NCBI RefSeq assembly: GCF_002224245.2
Contig: NZ_NKHK02000001.1
Location: forward strand, 62,001-126,000
Origin: Moraxella sp. VT-16-12
Lineage (GTDB): Bacteria; Pseudomonadota; Gammaproteobacteria; Pseudomonadales; Moraxellaceae
Direction: 5' to 3'
Length of the DNA stretch: 64,000 nucleotides
The notes beneath the pieces were generated by a model that was not told the origin of the DNA, made no database searches, and worked only from the letters and a program-made list of their open reading frames with translations. The position numbers and the translations under genes are program-made. Every line of letters starts with the position of its first letter. Position 1 is the stretch's first letter. This document shows positions 48,336 through 57,925 of this stretch, piece after piece.

Positions 48336-48548
48336 ATGTCAAACAAAGTTCAAGGCACTGTTAAGTGGTTTAACGATTCTAAGGGTTTTGGTTTTATTGC
48401 CCAAGATAACGGCGGTCAAGACGTATTTGCTCATTACAGTGCTATTGTTGGTACTGGTTTTAAAACCTTAAAAGAAGGTCAAAAAGTTGCTTTTATCCTA
48501 AGCGAAGGTCAAAAAGGACCACAAGCTGATGAGATTGAAGCCATCTAA
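48336..48548 (+). CDS. Cold-shock protein (CspA family)
   Basis: 70 residues, a single nucleic-acid-binding cold-shock domain: [16 protein letters not shown] (RNP1 KGFGFI), DVFAHYSAI (RNP2 VFAHY) and a C-terminal [20 protein letters not shown]. An RNA chaperone. AGGAA lies before the ATG. A long leader precedes it and a terminator follows. Confidence 0.95.
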   Translation: MSNKVQGTVKWFNDSKGFGFIAQDNGGQDVFAHYSAIVGTGFKTLKEGQKVAFILSEGQKGPQADEIEAI

Positions 48549-48564
48549 GCAGATGCGTTTTAAC

Positions 48565-48596
48565 AAAAACATCACGTTTTGGCGTGGTGTTTTTTA
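48565..48596 (+). terminator. Terminator after csp
   Basis: Hairpin AACATCACG/CGTGGTGTT with loop TTTTGG, flanked by A-tract and at least six T. Confidence 0.82.
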
Positions 48597-48714
48597 TTGT
48601 GTTTTTTGGGTTGAACAAGCTAAAAACGAACGATGATGTGCTTAAAATAGATATTTACAAATCATGCGATAAATGTTATAAAAGTATCATTTTTCAACAA
48701 AACATGGAGATTTT

Positions 48715-49464
48715 ATGAAAGTATTGGTGGCTGTTAAACGTGTGATTGACCACAATGTCAAAGTGCGTGTGAAGGCGGATGAGTCTGGCGTTGAGACGGC
48801 AAATGCCAAGATGAGCGTAAACCCATTTTGTGAGATTGCCATTGAGGAGGCGGTTCGTCTAAAAGAAAAAGGCATTGCCAGTGAAGTGGTGGCTGTAACC
48901 GTTGGGGGTAGTCAATCAGCAGAACAACTTCGCTCAGCCCTAGCACTGGGAGCAGACCGTGCCATTTTGGTGGAAACAGATGAAAAAGCCTATCCGTTGC
49001 AGGTCGCCAAAATCCTAAAAGGCGTGGTAGAGAGCGAGAGTGCTGATTTGATTTTGCTTGGCAAACAAGCCATTGATGATGACAACAATCAAACAGGACA
49101 AATGTTATCGGCATTATTGGGGACATCACAAGGCACATTTGCTTCTGAGGTGGTCGTCAATGGTGATAAAGTGGTGGTAACTCGTGAGATTGATGGTGGT
49201 TTGCAAACTGTTGAGCTGGCTTTGCCTGCGGTGATTACTACCGATTTGCGTTTAAATGAGCCACGTTTTCCAAAATTGCCCAACATCATGGCGGCAAAGA
49301 AAAAACCCTTGGAGACCAAAACCCCAAGCGATTTTGGTGTAACAATGTCATCAAACATCACCACTTTAAAAGTGCAAGCACCTGCTGAGCGTGGCGCGGG
49401 TGTAAAAGTTGCAAGTGTTGATGAGTTGATTGACAAGCTAAAAAATGAAGCCAAAGCCATTTAA
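48715..49464 (+). CDS. etfB: Electron transfer flavoprotein beta subunit
   Basis: 249 residues: [64 protein letters not shown] and the conserved [17 protein letters not shown]. It binds AMP and pairs with EtfA to carry electrons from acyl-CoA dehydrogenases. etfA follows after 44 bp; the quinone oxidoreductase that accepts the electrons is at 54037-55707. Confidence 0.96.
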   Translation: MKVLVAVKRVIDHNVKVRVKADESGVETANAKMSVNPFCEIAIEEAVRLKEKGIASEVVAVTVGGSQSAEQLRSALALGADRAILVETDEKAYPLQVAKILKGVVESESADLILLGKQAIDDDNNQTGQMLSALLGTSQGTFASEVVVNGDKVVVTREIDGGLQTVELALPAVITTDLRLNEPRFPKLPNIMAAKKKPLETKTPSDFGVTMSSNITTLKVQAPAERGAGVKVASVDELIDKLKNEAKAI

Positions 49465-49508
49465 TCATCATTTGACATCAATCATACTAAATTAATAAGG
49501 ATAAAATC

Positions 49509-50441
49509 ATGACTGTATTAGTTTATGCCGAACACGATAATGTGGAATTAAAGCCTGCCACGCTTGCTGTGGTGAATGCAGGTTTACAAATTGATGGTGA
49601 TGTTCATGTGCTGGTGGCAGGACATCAAGCTCGGGCGATTGCTGACAGTGCTTCGCAAATTGCAGGGGTGAGTAAAGTGTTGTTGGCTGACAATGCTGCT
49701 TTTGCCAATCAGCTTGCTGAGAATGTCGCTCCTTTAGTGGCGGAACTATCTGCAAATTATAGCCATATTTTAGCCCCTGCCACCACCACAGGTAAAAACT
49801 TTTTGCCCCGTGTGAGTGCTCTGCTTGATGTAAACATGGTGTCTGATATCATCAAAGTGATTGATAAAAACACTTTCCTTCGCCCCATCTATGCAGGTAA
49901 CGCCATTGCCACTGTGCAGGATAATGAAAATAAAATCATCGCCACTGTGCGTGCTACGGCTTTTGATTTGGCGGTTGCCACAGGGGGAAATGCTAGCATT
50001 GAAAGTGTGAGCGTGGGTGCTGATAGTGGTAAATCGGTATTTGTCAAAGAAGAGCTGGCAAAATCGGCTCGCCCAGAGCTGACATCGGCGTCTGTGATTG
50101 TTTCAGGTGGCCGTGCCTTGGCAAGTGGTGAAAACTTTACCAAATACATTGAGCCATTGGCGGATAAATTGGGTGCTGCCGTGGGAGCCAGCCGTGCTGC
50201 GGTGGACGCAGGTTTTGTGCCAAATGATTTGCAAGTGGGACAAACAGGTAAAATTGTTGCACCAAATCTGTATATTGCTGCGGGCATTTCAGGAGCGATT
50301 CAGCATTTGGCGGGTATGAAAGACTCAAAAACCATCGTTGCCATTAATACTGACCCTGACTCACCGATTGCGTCTGTGGCAGATTACTTTTTGGAAGCTG
50401 ATTTGTTTGAAGCATTGCCAGAGCTGACAGCAAAGTTATAA
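49509..50441 (+). CDS. etfA: Electron transfer flavoprotein alpha subunit
   Basis: 310 residues with the FAD-binding C-terminal domain: [65 protein letters not shown] and [28 protein letters not shown]. Forms the ETF heterodimer with EtfB just upstream. A terminator follows at 50458-50511. Confidence 0.96.
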   Translation: MTVLVYAEHDNVELKPATLAVVNAGLQIDGDVHVLVAGHQARAIADSASQIAGVSKVLLADNAAFANQLAENVAPLVAELSANYSHILAPATTTGKNFLPRVSALLDVNMVSDIIKVIDKNTFLRPIYAGNAIATVQDNENKIIATVRATAFDLAVATGGNASIESVSVGADSGKSVFVKEELAKSARPELTSASVIVSGGRALASGENFTKYIEPLADKLGAAVGASRAAVDAGFVPNDLQVGQTGKIVAPNLYIAAGISGAIQHLAGMKDSKTIVAINTDPDSPIASVADYFLEADLFEALPELTAKL

Positions 50442-50457
50442 GCAAGTCATTGTATTA

Positions 50458-50511
50458 TCACACTTAATTTTTAGCCTGTTGTGTTAAAAGTTAAGTGTGT
50501 TTTTTTAAATA
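50458..50511 (+). terminator. Terminator after etfA
   Basis: Imperfect hairpin ACACTTAA...TTAAGTGT with an inner TTTTTA/TAAAA pairing, followed by seven T. Confidence 0.72.
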
Positions 50512-50578
50512 ATAAAAATCAATGACTTATACGATGGTTTGTTTGATTACACATAAATGTCTTTTTCATAGTTACCAT

Positions 50579-50607
50579 AAAAAACTCCCTAAGAGCACTT
50601 AGGGAGT
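50579..50607 (-). terminator. Terminator after nadE
   Basis: Perfect 10-bp stem ACTCCCTAAG/CTTAGGGAGT (50584-50593, 50598-50607), 4-base loop, T-run on the minus strand. It lies 18 bp after the nadE stop. Confidence 0.88.
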
Positions 50608-50624
50608 GGTTGTGTGATGGTAAA

Positions 50625-52307
50625 TCACAATTTATAGCCTTGGATTGCCCAACCATTTACAAGCGGATAACGGCGGTCTCGCCCAAAAGATTTTTGGGTG
50701 ATTTTGGTGCCAATGGCTCCTTGACGGCGTTTATGCTCGGCTTTATCAGTCATGGACAGCACTTTTTGTACCACATCAGGGTCAAACCCTGCTTCACAAA
50801 TGCCCTTGTAGCCCACATCTTCATCAATATACAAACGCAAAATGGCGTCTAATAGGTCATAATCAGGCAGGCTATCTTGGTCGGTTTGATTGGCTTTTAG
50901 TTCGGCAGATGGTGGACGGCTGATGACACGCTCAGGAATGACGGGTGTGTCTTCTAGGCGATTGCGGTATTGGGCTAGGCGATAGACATCAGTTTTATAG
51001 ACATCTTTTAGGACATTAAAACCACCCACCATATCGCCATAAAGGGTGGAGTAACCCACGGCGTTTTCGGATTTGTTGCCTGTGGAGATGACCATGTGCC
51101 CAAACTTGTTGGATAACGCCATCAATATCACGCCACGAGAGCGGGCTTGTAGGTTTTCTTCGGTGGTGTCAGGTGTACTACCTACCAATAAAGGAGCAAG
51201 TGCAGATGACAGACCTGCCACCGCATCATGAATGGGGCAAATGGTGTAGGAAACATTCAGTCGGGCAGCCTGAGCGGCGGCATCTTCCAAGCTCATGGCG
51301 GAGGTGTATTCATAAGGCATCATCACCGCATATACCCTATCAGCACCAAGTGCGTCCACAGCGATACATAGGCTTAATGCACTGTCAATCCCCCCTGACA
51401 AACCTAAAATCACACCTTTAAAACCTGAGCGATTGACATAATCACGCAGACCCACCACCAATGCTTGATAAATCTCTGATTCTTCGGACAGGTCAAGTGG
51501 GGCTTTGGTCTGGCTGTCAAATTGACCTTTTGCCACGTCAAAATCTGCCATGATAAGCTGATTGACAAAGCGAGAGCCTTCATGGGCAATGCTACCATTT
51601 GCCTGCATGATGAGTGAGCCACCATCAAATACAATGTCGTCCTGAGCCCCTGCGGTGTTGATATAAATGATGGGTAGGGCGTATTTTTGGGCTTGTTTTT
51701 TAAGCAGATTTCTGCGAACGGTTTGTTTGCCAATCTCAAAAGGTGATGCGTGCAAACTGATAATCAGCTCGGCACCTTTTTCTTTTAGGGCTTTAATGGG
51801 TGCATCTTGTCGTAAATCTTCGCCGATAAGCAGTCCAATGGTGGTGCCTTTTAGGTCAAATAATACTTGGTTGCGACCTTCTTTAAAATACCGCCTTTCA
51901 TCAAACACACCATAATTGGCAAGACATTGTTTATGATAAAAGCCTTTTTGTGTGCCATTTTGCAAGATGGCGATGGAGTTAAATGTGCCGTGATTGTCTA
52001 CGTGCGGATAACCTAAGATGATGACAATGTCTTCAACCTGTGCCAAATCGTGCAGCGCTTCTTTGATGCGTTCTGATAGGGTGGGGCGTAGGAGTAAATC
52101 TTCTGGGGGAGAGCCGATGAGTGATAATTCTGGAAAAATAACAATATCTGCACCACGCACCTTGGCATCATGAGTTAAAGCACGCATTTTGCGTACGTTG
52201 CCTGCGATGTCGCCTACCCAAAAATTGGTCTGCATCAGGGCAATGCGAAGTATTCCATCTGGTGTGGTGATTTGGTGTAGTGTTGTTTCTTGTTGAGCGT
52301 CTGACAT
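50625..52307 (-). CDS. nadE: Glutamine-dependent NAD+ synthetase
   Basis: 560 residues in two domains. An N-terminal nitrilase-fold glutaminase runs from about 20 to 270 (RIALMQTNFWVGDIAGNV, FPELSLIGSPPEDLLL). In place of the usual Cys motif, LYINTAGAQDDIVFDGGS follows the HASPFE segment. A C-terminal synthetase has the PP-loop GLSGGIDSALSLCIAVDALG and SNKFGHMVISTGNKSENAVGYSTLYGDM. It makes NAD from nicotinate adenine dinucleotide. I start at the ATG at 52307, with AGGA six bases before; an ATG two codons earlier overlaps that site. Confidence 0.95.
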   Translation of the reverse strand: MSDAQQETTLHQITTPDGILRIALMQTNFWVGDIAGNVRKMRALTHDAKVRGADIVIFPELSLIGSPPEDLLLRPTLSERIKEALHDLAQVEDIVIILGYPHVDNHGTFNSIAILQNGTQKGFYHKQCLANYGVFDERRYFKEGRNQVLFDLKGTTIGLLIGEDLRQDAPIKALKEKGAELIISLHASPFEIGKQTVRRNLLKKQAQKYALPIIYINTAGAQDDIVFDGGSLIMQANGSIAHEGSRFVNQLIMADFDVAKGQFDSQTKAPLDLSEESEIYQALVVGLRDYVNRSGFKGVILGLSGGIDSALSLCIAVDALGADRVYAVMMPYEYTSAMSLEDAAAQAARLNVSYTICPIHDAVAGLSSALAPLLVGSTPDTTEENLQARSRGVILMALSNKFGHMVISTGNKSENAVGYSTLYGDMVGGFNVLKDVYKTDVYRLAQYRNRLEDTPVIPERVISRPPSAELKANQTDQDSLPDYDLLDAILRLYIDEDVGYKGICEAGFDPDVVQKVLSMTDKAEHKRRQGAIGTKITQKSFGRDRRYPLVNGWAIQGYKL

Positions 52308-52448
52308 AGTCATTCCTAATCATTTGTTGTAAAAATGGCGGTCTTGGTGTTGTCCATATAAAAACACAAAACCACCAAAATAGTATATCACAGTCTGTCT
52401 TGATTTGTGGTATAGTATTGTGCTGTCATTAAAATTTTTGAGTATGCG

Positions 52449-52700
52449 ATGTTTGCTTTTATTTTAAACGTCATCATCATTTTAATTGTGATGAAAATTT
52501 TTTTTAAATGGATGTACCCTAAGCCGCCTAAGAGCTTTTTGCCCCAAGAAGGCGATGACACCAGCATTCGCACCTGTGATTATTGCGGGCATAGCTTGGC
52601 AACTTATCGGGGGATTTTGCAGGCAGATGAGCAGGGCGAACACTTTTTTTGTAATGACGAGCACCAAGCTTCGTTTAACAACTCCCAAAACAAATCATAA
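52449..52700 (+). CDS. PP0621-like small membrane zinc-binding protein
   Basis: 83 residues: an N-terminal hydrophobic anchor (FAFILNVIIILIVMKIFF), a Pro/Lys linker and a C-terminal metal-binding-like motif C-x-x-C (TCDYCGHSL) with later FFCNDEHQASF. The layout matches the PP0621 family, a short conserved proteobacterial protein of unknown function. Divergent from nadE, 141 bp apart. Confidence 0.75.
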   Translation: MFAFILNVIIILIVMKIFFKWMYPKPPKSFLPQEGDDTSIRTCDYCGHSLATYRGILQADEQGEHFFCNDEHQASFNNSQNKS

Positions 52701-52902
52701 GCCCACTAAAAATCATAAAAACGGTGTTGTGTTGTTTTTAAATTTATCTGGTTGTTGGTGTGGGTATCAAATTTTAAACTTGTAACAATGGCAGTTATTT
52801 AGCCAGACATATTTACCCAATCATTGTCATTAATTATTGTATAAAAAATAACCAATATTAAGTAAAACACAAGATTGATTAAAAAGGGTTGTGTAATGTT
52901 AA

Positions 52903-52927
52903 AAAAAACGGCATAAAGCCGTTTTTT
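52903..52927. terminator. Bidirectional terminator
   Basis: AAAAAACGGC/GCCGTTTTTT, a perfect 10-bp stem with loop ATAAA (52903-52927). T-runs exist on both strands. It serves the lipoprotein gene read leftwards and any transcript from 52449-52700. Confidence 0.88.
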
Positions 52928-52945
52928 GTTTTAACTTTCTCATCA

Positions 52946-53890
52946 TTACATACCAAAGCCATAAGCTCCCAAACAAGAAATCGTTTTTGATTTTTTATCA
53001 AAAAATAGGTTTTTAGAATAATTACCACCACTACCTACAAATATTTTTTGATAGCCAGTTTGATGTATTTTATAACTTTCTACTTCATGACGATGAAGTT
53101 CGTAACTGTCTTCTTTGATAAGTTTTTTATGGTTTTTTACCAATTTATTTAAAATAGGCTGTTGATGTTGTGTAAATTGTTTGCTTGCTTTGTTGTGTGG
53201 TTTGTAATTAAGTAAAACGGCACTATATCTTTGCATTAGGTCTTCATCAGCATCTTTATGGTACAAAGGTACATCATGTGTGGCAAGAATGCGTTTGTTT
53301 TTATTTTCTTCATTAGTTGAAAACTCATTGATCCAATATTTTGGTGTGCCCAAAGCTACTATGCGTTTGCCGTCATTAACTGCAAATTGGGGTATGAGCG
53401 TCATAAAGCCTTCATTGGCAAAGGTTAATGTAAGACCATCGCCATCACCTTCCTCTGCTACTTCAATTTTAACCAAAGGTTGTCCAAAAAATGTAGCATT
53501 TTTTAACAAAATAAATTCTGTACCATCTTCTTCTGATGTGCCATGTTGAACAATGCTGGGATGTAAGATTTGGGGAATTTGTGCAGGCATTGCTCGGCCA
53601 TAGTCATAATCGTAATGAGGAAAAAGGCGATAAATATCACGACTGTTACAGTTTTCTGTTATGCTTTTGATGTAAGGTGTCCAGTCCACTAATCTAGGTG
53701 TATGTTGTGTGGCGGTTTGGGTTTGTTGTGTTGATTTGGTGATTTTATTGCTGTTTTGGGTTTCTATGCCAAACACGGATTTTTTAAAATCATCACTCAA
53801 ATGTAGTATTCTGTCGCCACTTTCTAATGTGGTGATAGCACATCCTTGTAATAAAAGCCCTGTCATACAAATTGTCAGCAATATTCTCAT
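52946..53890 (-). CDS. Putative lipoprotein, unknown function
   Basis: About 314 residues. A lipoprotein signal MRILLTICMTGLLLQGC has the lipobox LLQGC, lipidated Cys at 17. The mature part is rich in Asn, Lys, His and Tyr with no recognised domain. I start at the ATG at 53890 (GGGGGT about six bases before); an ATG four codons upstream is possible. Likely envelope-attached. Rather AT-rich and flanked by AT-rich gaps. Confidence 0.75.
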   Translation of the reverse strand: MRILLTICMTGLLLQGCAITTLESGDRILHLSDDFKKSVFGIETQNSNKITKSTQQTQTATQHTPRLVDWTPYIKSITENCNSRDIYRLFPHYDYDYGRAMPAQIPQILHPSIVQHGTSEEDGTEFILLKNATFFGQPLVKIEVAEEGDGDGLTLTFANEGFMTLIPQFAVNDGKRIVALGTPKYWINEFSTNEENKNKRILATHDVPLYHKDADEDLMQRYSAVLLNYKPHNKASKQFTQHQQPILNKLVKNHKKLIKEDSYELHRHEVESYKIHQTGYQKIFVGSGGNYSKNLFFDKKSKTISCLGAYGFGM

Positions 53891-53983
53891 TTTTACCCCC
53901 ATTGATTTGATGTAATTTTATTCTACCAAAATATTGGGGAGAGATAAACCATTTGCAAATATAATTTGTATTATTTTTTATCA

Positions 53984-54013
53984 ATAAAAACCAACCGAAG
54001 TCAGTTTTTATTT
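53984..54013 (-). terminator. Terminator after etfD
   Basis: Read leftwards: AAAAACTGAC TTCG GTTGGTTTTT, a 10-bp stem closed by a C(TTCG)G tetraloop, followed by TTTTTATTG. It begins 24 bp after the etfD stop. Confidence 0.82.
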
Positions 54014-54036
54014 GATGGGGTGTTTATTGGTATCAA

Positions 54037-55707
54037 TTACATATTAGGATAGTTTGGACCGCCACCGCCTTCGGGCGTTACCCAAGTGATGTTTTGAGCG
54101 GGGTCTTTGATGTCGCAGGTCTTGCAGTGCACGCAGTTTTGGCTGTTTATCACAAATCTTGCCCCATGTTCAGCAGTATCATCTGCCACCACTTCATAAA
54201 CGCCAGCAGGACAGTATAAACGAGCAGGTTCGGCATATAGGGGCAAGTTTTTGCCAATAGGTACGCTTGGGTCAGTCAGTTTAAGATGACAAGGCTGGTC
54301 TTCGGCGTGGTTGGTGTTTGAGATAAAGACACTAGACAGCTTGTCAAAAGTGAGTTTGCCATCAGGTTTGGGATAATCAGGCTTATAAGAGTGGTCAGCC
54401 TTATCAAGCTGTGCAAAATCATGGCTGTTGTCATGGATAATCAGTGGCATTTTACCGCTTAGTAGGTTTTGCTCCACAAAGATAAATGCCCCACCAAGCC
54501 ACGAACCCATACGGTGCATGGCAGGCGAGAAATTGCGAGCTTTGTTGGCATCTTCAAACAGCCATGAGCTTTCACAGGCTTGTTGGTATTCTGCCACATC
54601 ATCATGCTGTCTGCCGTTTTGAATTGCTTTAAAAATACTTTCGCCAGCAAGCATGCCTGACTTCATGGCGGTGTGTGTGCCTTTGATTTTGGCAGGGTTT
54701 AAAAAGCCTGCATCATCACCCACCAGTACGCCCCCTGCAAAGCTTAGCTTTGGTAAGCTGTTTAGACCGCCTTTAACCAAGGCTCTTGCCCCATAGGATA
54801 GGCGTTTGCCACCTTCTAAGATAGGACGGATAAGTGGATGAAGTTTTAAGCGTTGTAGCTCATCAAAAGGTGACAGATAAGGATTTGAATAAGATAAATC
54901 CACCACCAAACCAAAGCTGACTTGGTTGTTTTCGGCAAAATATAGCCACCAACCGCCATTGGCACCTGTGTCATTGAGTGGGTAGCCAGAACCATGCAAA
55001 ATCACCCCTTCTTCATGCTTATCGGGGTCAATCTCCCAAAGCTCTTTTAGTCCAATGCCATAATGTTGTGGGTCTTTGCCTTTGTCTAAATGAAAGCGAC
55101 TGATAAGGCGTTTGCCCAGATGTCCACGACAACCTTCGGCAAAAACGGTGTATTTGGCAAGCAGTTCATAGCCTGCTTCAAAGCTGGGTTTTGGTTCGCC
55201 TTTGGCATTAACGCCCATATCGCCTGTTTGTATGCCACGCACCGAGCCGTTGCTATTGTATAGGATTTCGCTGGCGGTAAAGTTGGGAAACAGCATGATG
55301 TCCATGGCTTCGGCCTGTTCAGCGAGCCATCTGACCACATTGCCCAAAGACACGATATAATTGCCGTCATTGTGCATGCTGGCAGGCACGACCGAACTTG
55401 GTAATTTGATGGCTTTTTTGGCATTGGGGAGCATATACACACGGTCTTCTTTGGCTTTTACCGTGATGGGGGCATTCATGTTTTGCCAATCGGGAAACAA
55501 CTCGTCCAAGGCTCGTGTTTCTATGACTGCCCCAGATAGGATATGAGCCCCAAACTCTGAGCCTTTTTCTACAACGCAGACCATAAACTCATCAAGCCCT
55601 GCTTCTATGGCAAGCTGTTTTAAGCGAATGGCACAAGACAGACCTGATACACCACCACCGACCACGACCACGTCAAATTCCATTGACTCACGTTGTATAT
55701 GTTGCAT
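54037..55707 (-). CDS. etfD: ETF-ubiquinone oxidoreductase
   Basis: 556 residues. An N-terminal FAD-binding domain (FDVVVVGGGVSGLSCAIRLKQLA) precedes VVEKGSEFGAHILSGAVIE, HYGIGLKELWEI and the membrane-associated mid-region. A C-terminal ferredoxin-like 4Fe-4S domain has the cysteines CPAGVYEV and NSQNCVHCKTCDIKDP. It passes electrons from EtfAB to ubiquinone at the inner membrane. An internal ATG at 55683 (MEFDVVVV) could be the true start. Confidence 0.96.
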   Translation of the reverse strand: MQHIQRESMEFDVVVVGGGVSGLSCAIRLKQLAIEAGLDEFMVCVVEKGSEFGAHILSGAVIETRALDELFPDWQNMNAPITVKAKEDRVYMLPNAKKAIKLPSSVVPASMHNDGNYIVSLGNVVRWLAEQAEAMDIMLFPNFTASEILYNSNGSVRGIQTGDMGVNAKGEPKPSFEAGYELLAKYTVFAEGCRGHLGKRLISRFHLDKGKDPQHYGIGLKELWEIDPDKHEEGVILHGSGYPLNDTGANGGWWLYFAENNQVSFGLVVDLSYSNPYLSPFDELQRLKLHPLIRPILEGGKRLSYGARALVKGGLNSLPKLSFAGGVLVGDDAGFLNPAKIKGTHTAMKSGMLAGESIFKAIQNGRQHDDVAEYQQACESSWLFEDANKARNFSPAMHRMGSWLGGAFIFVEQNLLSGKMPLIIHDNSHDFAQLDKADHSYKPDYPKPDGKLTFDKLSSVFISNTNHAEDQPCHLKLTDPSVPIGKNLPLYAEPARLYCPAGVYEVVADDTAEHGARFVINSQNCVHCKTCDIKDPAQNITWVTPEGGGGPNYPNM

Positions 55708-56094
55708 AAAATTATCCTATTGGCTATTTGGCTGATAGAAAACAGGGTTTGATTGATGAATAAACCCAAGCATTTACATGGTTAAAGATGAAAATCATCG
55801 TTGATGGGGGATTTATTAAAAGACATGAATAAAAAACAATCAATGTTTTATCCAAATTGGCTCTTTTAAAAATACAATCATTCAACAAAACCAACAAACG
55901 ACCACAAGCGTTAAAGCATATATTTTACCAATCTTAACAGATTAGGCAAGTTAATTATGATAAGTTTTTAAAAATCATGGCACTTAGGATGATTTACTAT
56001 CCCATCAAGAGATGTTATTAAAAAATATAAAAGTTGCTTTTTTGATGGATTTTAGGCAAAATTAACCATAAAAATGATAAAAGGCAATGAAATA
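55708..56094. other. Gene-free stretch upstream of etfD and the DUF1285 gene
   Basis: About 387 bp between two divergent genes; AT-rich with A-runs. It must contain both promoters. No hairpin, repeat or small gene is convincing. Confidence 0.45.
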
Positions 56095-56694
56095 ATGACG
56101 GATAATGTCCAAAAAAACAACCAGTTAAGCAAATTTTTATCGTCGCTTGGTCGTGAGCGTAAAATACCCCCACTGGACAAATGGTCGCCAAGTAACATCA
56201 CGCCTTTTGATGTTGTCATACAAGATAATGGCGATTGGTATCATGATGGTATAAAAATGACCCGTCAGTCGTTGGTGGATTTGTTTGCCAGTGTGTTATG
56301 GGCACAGGTGAGCGATGGGCAAAAACGCCATTTTTTAAAAACACCAACAGACAACTATGAGATTTGTGTGGTAGATACGCCCTTATTTATCAGTGGTGTG
56401 GATAAGGTGGTTGTGCAGAATGATGAATGGATAGTGTTTCAAACGACCAATGGCGATGACATCATATTAGATGATAAGTCTTTGTATTTTAAGGAATTTA
56501 CCAAAGATGGCTTGAGTGAATATCGCCCCTACATAGACACACGTTTTAACTTAACTGCTCGTATTAACCGCAACGCCTTTTATCATTTGGTGGCACTGGG
56601 CGAGTTGGTTTGTGAAAATCAGCAAACAGTTTTGCTTTTGCAAAGTGGCGGTAAGACACACCGTGTGTATTACCCTGATGACTTGGCGAGTTAA
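56095..56694 (+). CDS. DUF1285-family protein
   Basis: About 199 residues matching DUF1285: PPLDKWSPSNITPFDVVIQDNGDWYHDGIKMTRQSLVDLFASVLWAQ, then YEICVVDTPLFISGV and a C-terminal LTARINRNAFYHLVALGEL. The fold is known from structural genomics but the role is not. I start at the ATG at 56095; an in-frame ATG seven codons upstream also exists. murI follows 2 bp after its stop, so the two are likely co-transcribed. Confidence 0.82.
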   Translation: MTDNVQKNNQLSKFLSSLGRERKIPPLDKWSPSNITPFDVVIQDNGDWYHDGIKMTRQSLVDLFASVLWAQVSDGQKRHFLKTPTDNYEICVVDTPLFISGVDKVVVQNDEWIVFQTTNGDDIILDDKSLYFKEFTKDGLSEYRPYIDTRFNLTARINRNAFYHLVALGELVCENQQTVLLLQSGGKTHRVYYPDDLAS

Positions 56695-56696
56695 AG

Positions 56697-57548
56697 ATGA
56701 TTGTTCAGCACCCTGATTTTCAAGATGACCTAACCGCTCCTATTGGTGTGTTTGATTCTGGGGTGGGGGGATTGTCGGTGTATTTGCACCTAAAAGAAGT
56801 CATGCCAAATGAGCATTTCATTTATTATGCGGATACTGCCAATGTGCCATATGGTGATAAATCAGGCGATGAGATACTGCTTTTGACCTTGCAGGCGGTG
56901 GCGACGCTGTGTAAATATGGCTGTAAACTTATCGTCATGGCGTGTAACTCTGCGTCTGCCCATGCCCTAAATGTGGTCAGGGAGCGATGTGCTGTTCCGA
57001 TTGTTGGGCTTGTCCCTGCGGTAAAACCTGCGTGCCATCTGACAAAGACTTGCCAAATTGCGGTGCTTGCCACTCGGGCAACTTTAAATGGCGAACTGTT
57101 AAATCAAGTCATTAATGACGTTGCCACGCCACTTGGAGTTGTGGTGCATAAACACTTTGAGCCAGCTCTTGTGCCTTGGGTGGAAAGTGGCATGTCGGCT
57201 GATAGCCAAGTGGCAACGCTACTGATAAAGCAGGTCAAACAATGGGCAGATGACGGTGTGGACGTGGTGGTGTTAGGTTGTACGCATTACCCATTTTTTA
57301 AGGGGTTTTTGCAAGATTATATAGATACCAAGGGGCTAAATATTCGTTTGATTGATTCAGGACGTGCCATTGCTGAGCGGGTTAAATATCTATTAGCCAT
57401 GTATCAAATCAGCAGTACCAATACCCATAAAAATATTGAGTCCTTACAATTATATGCCACGCATTTAGATGATAAGGTAATTCACATGGTGCAAACATTA
57501 ATTTATCAAGAACCTATCAAAGTAATTGATTGGTATGATAATTCATGA
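56697..57548 (+). CDS. murI: Glutamate racemase
   Basis: 283 residues, cofactor-independent Asp/Glu racemase making D-glutamate for peptidoglycan. It has IGVFDSGVGGLSVYLHLKE and YYADTANVPYGDKS. The two catalytic cysteines are in VMACNSASAHAL (Ser in place of the usual Thr after CN) and VVLGCTHYPFF. The start is 2 bp after the DUF1285 gene. A terminator follows about 95 bp downstream. Confidence 0.95.
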   Translation: MIVQHPDFQDDLTAPIGVFDSGVGGLSVYLHLKEVMPNEHFIYYADTANVPYGDKSGDEILLLTLQAVATLCKYGCKLIVMACNSASAHALNVVRERCAVPIVGLVPAVKPACHLTKTCQIAVLATRATLNGELLNQVINDVATPLGVVVHKHFEPALVPWVESGMSADSQVATLLIKQVKQWADDGVDVVVLGCTHYPFFKGFLQDYIDTKGLNIRLIDSGRAIAERVKYLLAMYQISSTNTHKNIESLQLYATHLDDKVIHMVQTLIYQEPIKVIDWYDNS

Positions 57549-57925
57549 TATTTGGTAAATTTTTGTATTATTTATGTTTATTATCTAACAGCGATGATGC
57601 TCTGATTGGTTTTTTAAAAGGCTTTGATGAGTCAAAACATTACAAGGGCAATTATTTTGCCCTTTATTTTTTTTAAAAAATAACTATAATAACGCTCTCA
57701 CTTATCATTTATCATATAATCAATTTTTTATTGTACATCTAATTTATTTTTTAAAAATATATCATATATTTTTATGGGTTTTAGGATTGATGAGTGCTTT
57801 GATTTAGGGATTTAAATATATTGTCATTATCGTAACTCCTAATTTAAAAATATCGTGGTTAATTATTAGACAATACAATGTTTGGTTTTTTATCATTGGT
57901 GTGATTATTGTTTTGAGAGGTTTGT
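57549..57925. other. AT-rich gene-free stretch after murI
   Basis: About 377 bp, extremely AT-rich, with a murI terminator at 57644-57674 and runs such as AAAATATATCATATATTTTT near 57758. The right part would hold the promoter of the DUF4062 gene. No gene seen. Confidence 0.5.
57644..57674 (+). terminator. Terminator after murI
   Basis: AAGGGCAA/TTGCCCTT (8-bp perfect stem, 5-base loop) followed by TATTTTTTTT. Confidence 0.82.
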